Shown here piece after piece: positions 62,668-64,000 of a stretch of 64,000 bases of DNA. This stretch comes from Pseudomonadota bacterium (GTDB lineage Bacteria > Pseudomonadota > Gammaproteobacteria > Xanthomonadales > SZUA-38): positions 37,943 through 101,942 of the forward strand of contig JBCCCR010000027.1 of assembly GCA_039033415.1 (NCBI GenBank), read 5' to 3'. Under the pieces are notes generated by a model. That model was not told where the DNA came from, did not search any database, and saw nothing but the letters and a program-made list of their open reading frames with translations. The position numbers were made by a program, and so were the translations under genes. The first letter of the stretch is position 1; each line of letters starts with the position of its first letter.

Positions 62668-63681
62668 ATGGCGTTTGATCATCCTGAGTTTGACGGCCAC
62701 GAGGAGGTGGTTTGGTTTCACGATGCCCCGACCGGTCTAAGGGCGATCACGGCCCTGCATCGCGTCCGCGGCGGGTCTGCGCTCGGCGGCATTCGATTTC
62801 TCCCTTATCCCGACGACCACGCCGCCCTGACCGACGTCCTGCGATTGAGCCGAGCGATGACCTACAAGTGGGCGCTCACCGGTCTGGAGTTTGGTGGCGG
62901 GAAATCGGTGGTTATCGCCGACCCTGAACAGAAGACGCCTGACCTGCTGCACGCCATGGGCCGGTGCATCGACTCGCTCCATGGCCGCTACCACGGCGCA
63001 CCCGATGTCGGAAGCTGTGCTGAGGACATGGCCGTCATTCGGGAATCCACCCAATATGTGGCCGGCTTGCCTGGCTCAGATACGTCGGTACCGACAGCCA
63101 AGGGCCTGTTCCACGCGATTGCGGCCATGGCCAAGGTGACCCTCGATGCCACAGACCTGGCCGGTGTTTCTGTGGCTATCCAGGGCGCTGGCGGGGTCGG
63201 TGGTCGCCTTTGCCGACACCTCGGCGAGGCGGGGGCTGTGGTGAAGGTTGCCGACGTCGACTCGCGGCTGGCTGAAGAGGCCGCAGGGAGCTGTGGCGGT
63301 GAGGTGATACCGCCGGAACAAATCCTGAGTGAGCGGGCAGACATCCTGTCACCCTGCGCTTTGGGTGCCGTGCTCAACGAGGACTCCATTCCTAAGCTCG
63401 GTGCCAAGGTCATCTGTGGCGCCGCCAATAATCAGCTCGCCGAGCTGGCTGATGCTGATCGGCTGCTCGAGGCTGACGTCACCTGGGCCCCTGACTACGT
63501 TGTCAGCGCCGGTGGCATCATCGGCGGCGCCCGGGAGATGGGGATCATCGATGACGCCGGGTGCAATGCTCGCCTGGAGGGTATCGGCGACACGCTGCTC
63601 AAGGTTTTGGATCGTGCGCGGCGTGAGCACGTCAACACCGATCAGGCGGCGAAGGCGATGGCTCGGGAGATTATTGGTTGA
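62668..63681 (+). CDS. Glu/Leu/Phe/Val-type amino acid dehydrogenase
   Basis: 337 residues from ATG 62668 with GAGGT upstream. Catalytic region: RAMTYKWALTGLEFGGGKSV with the lysines of the leucine dehydrogenase type; APDVGSCAEDMAVI; NAD binding VAIQGAGGVGGRLCRHLGEA; ICGAANNQLAE and WAPDYVVSAGGIIGGAREM. It oxidatively deaminates branched or aromatic amino acids with NAD. Whether leucine, valine or phenylalanine is used cannot be said. It is alone, between tRNA-Arg and the repeats. Confidence 0.9.
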   Translation: MAFDHPEFDGHEEVVWFHDAPTGLRAITALHRVRGGSALGGIRFLPYPDDHAALTDVLRLSRAMTYKWALTGLEFGGGKSVVIADPEQKTPDLLHAMGRCIDSLHGRYHGAPDVGSCAEDMAVIRESTQYVAGLPGSDTSVPTAKGLFHAIAAMAKVTLDATDLAGVSVAIQGAGGVGGRLCRHLGEAGAVVKVADVDSRLAEEAAGSCGGEVIPPEQILSERADILSPCALGAVLNEDSIPKLGAKVICGAANNQLAELADADRLLEADVTWAPDYVVSAGGIIGGAREMGIIDDAGCNARLEGIGDTLLKVLDRARREHVNTDQAAKAMAREIIG

Positions 63682-63688
63682 CTGAGGG

Positions 63689-63817
63689 GTAGGGCGCCGT
63701 CGCTTCGCTGCGGCGTCCAAGTTGCTGGCGCAACTTGTCGAACCTGGAGGGTTCTCCGTACTACACTCTCTCTCTGCCACTAAAAAACCCGCGCGGGGCT
63801 TTGGTTGCGTTACGGGG
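63689..63817. repeat. Direct repeat copy 1
   Basis: The near-identical part starts at 63711 (CGGCGTCCAAGTTGCTGG) and runs to TACGGGG at 63817. It has the hairpin CAAGTTGC-tggc-GCAACTTG, GTCGAACCTGGAGGGTTC, then CTCTCTCTGCCACT, followed by a terminator-like AAAAAACCCGCGCGGGG with TTT. The upstream part GGCGCCGTCGCTTCGC resembles the same position of copy 2, but copy 1 lacks the first hairpin. Confidence 0.75.
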
Positions 63818-63839
63818 CTCGTTGGGGTGGGTCGGGATT

Positions 63840-64000
63840 GATTCGCAAACGAAGTATCGTTTGCTCACCCCTTTGGGGCGCCTCGCTTTGCTCGGCGTCC
63901 AAGTTGCTGGCGCAACTTGTCGAACCTGGAGGGTTCTCCGTACTACACTCTCTCTCCGCCATTAAAAAAACCCGCGCGGGGCTTTGGTCTCGTTACGGGG
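63840..64000. repeat. Direct repeat copy 2 with upstream hairpins (element B)
   Basis: GATTC, hairpin GCAAACGA-agta-TCGTTTGC (63845-63864), TCACCCC with GGGGCGCC, then from 63893 the same unit as copy 1, with a few base changes and one additional A. It has CTCTCTCTCCGCCA before the A-run, which looks like the 3' end of a tRNA-Ser gene, then the CCCGCGCGGGG hairpin with TTT. Confidence 0.75.

Larger units (their letters stand above)
63682..64000. other. Repeat-filled region at the right edge
   Basis: 319 bases without a credible gene. It contains two copies of an approximately 107-base unit 182 bases apart and hairpins. The second copy reaches the window end, so more copies may follow. Confidence 0.6.

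Noticed and set aside
62166..62678. Open frame of 170 residues across the tRNA-Arg region on the plus strand
   Set aside because: It runs antisense through tRNA-Arg (phrases such as RGGFEPPTSWF are a known artefact of tRNA complements) and through the hairpin-chain element; no ribosome site.

Overview
The window looks like a GC-rich (about 60% or more) chromosomal segment of a gammaproteobacterium, probably near Xanthomonadales/Wenzhouxiangellaceae. Evidence for this: the smc-zipA-ligA cluster (ZipA is gammaproteobacterial), YidD, a DksA without a full zinc site, the scpA-scpB-rluB operon and a PilA-like pilin domain. No phage, plasmid, IS or CRISPR was seen. It is mostly ordinary chromosome with a few accessory islands. 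The taxon is inferred from gene content only.

Left part (1-24.4 kb): the N-terminus of an HD-GYP (c-di-GMP phosphodiesterase) protein; a five-gene minus-strand operon (small membrane protein, ECF sigma factor, two exported proteins of unknown role, secreted M14 carboxypeptidase); a divergent PQQ-type sugar dehydrogenase sharing a C-terminal domain with the carboxypeptidase; a lipoprotein carrying a complete PilA-like pilin domain at its C-terminus; a TPR/TonB-like pair; an exported repeat protein with a likely beta-solenoid fold; AlkB; an XpaC-TelA pair; then housekeeping genes (dihydroorotase, yidD, dksA, sufE, cysS), a 1398-residue cyclase-ATPase-TPR signalling protein and a rhomboid protease.

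Middle (24.4-46.9 kb): exported and DUF3025 proteins, a Kazal-type lipoprotein overlapping a glutathione peroxidase, a tandem SUEL-lectin-like exported protein, a DegP/DegQ protease, a YciK-like SDR, rluB-scpB-scpA, YciI-BolA-PPIase, queF, smc-zipA-ligA, and a cluster combining a GltD-like flavoprotein/ferredoxin with a 2-oxoacid:ferredoxin oxidoreductase.

Right part (46.9-64 kb): two small enzymes, a GNAT acetyltransferase, an XRE regulator-MATE pair, and a six-gene overlapping membrane-lipid operon (desaturase, FAD oxidoreductase, DUF1365, CFA-type methyltransferase, DUF2878, second CFA/CNMT-type methyltransferase). Then come OsmC, a VOC protein, a TetR-HlyD-ABC-permease efflux operon with a visible operator, tRNA-Arg(ACG), a Leu/Phe/Val-type dehydrogenase and, at the right edge, a structured direct repeat with tRNA-3'-end-like sequence.

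Best candidates for something not well described: the lipoprotein-pilin fusion (7129-9285), the hairpin-chain repeat family next to tRNA-Arg and at the right edge (62291-62468, 63689-64000), the C-terminal domain shared by the divergent secreted enzymes (431-7039), and the six-gene lipid modification operon (50828-56677).
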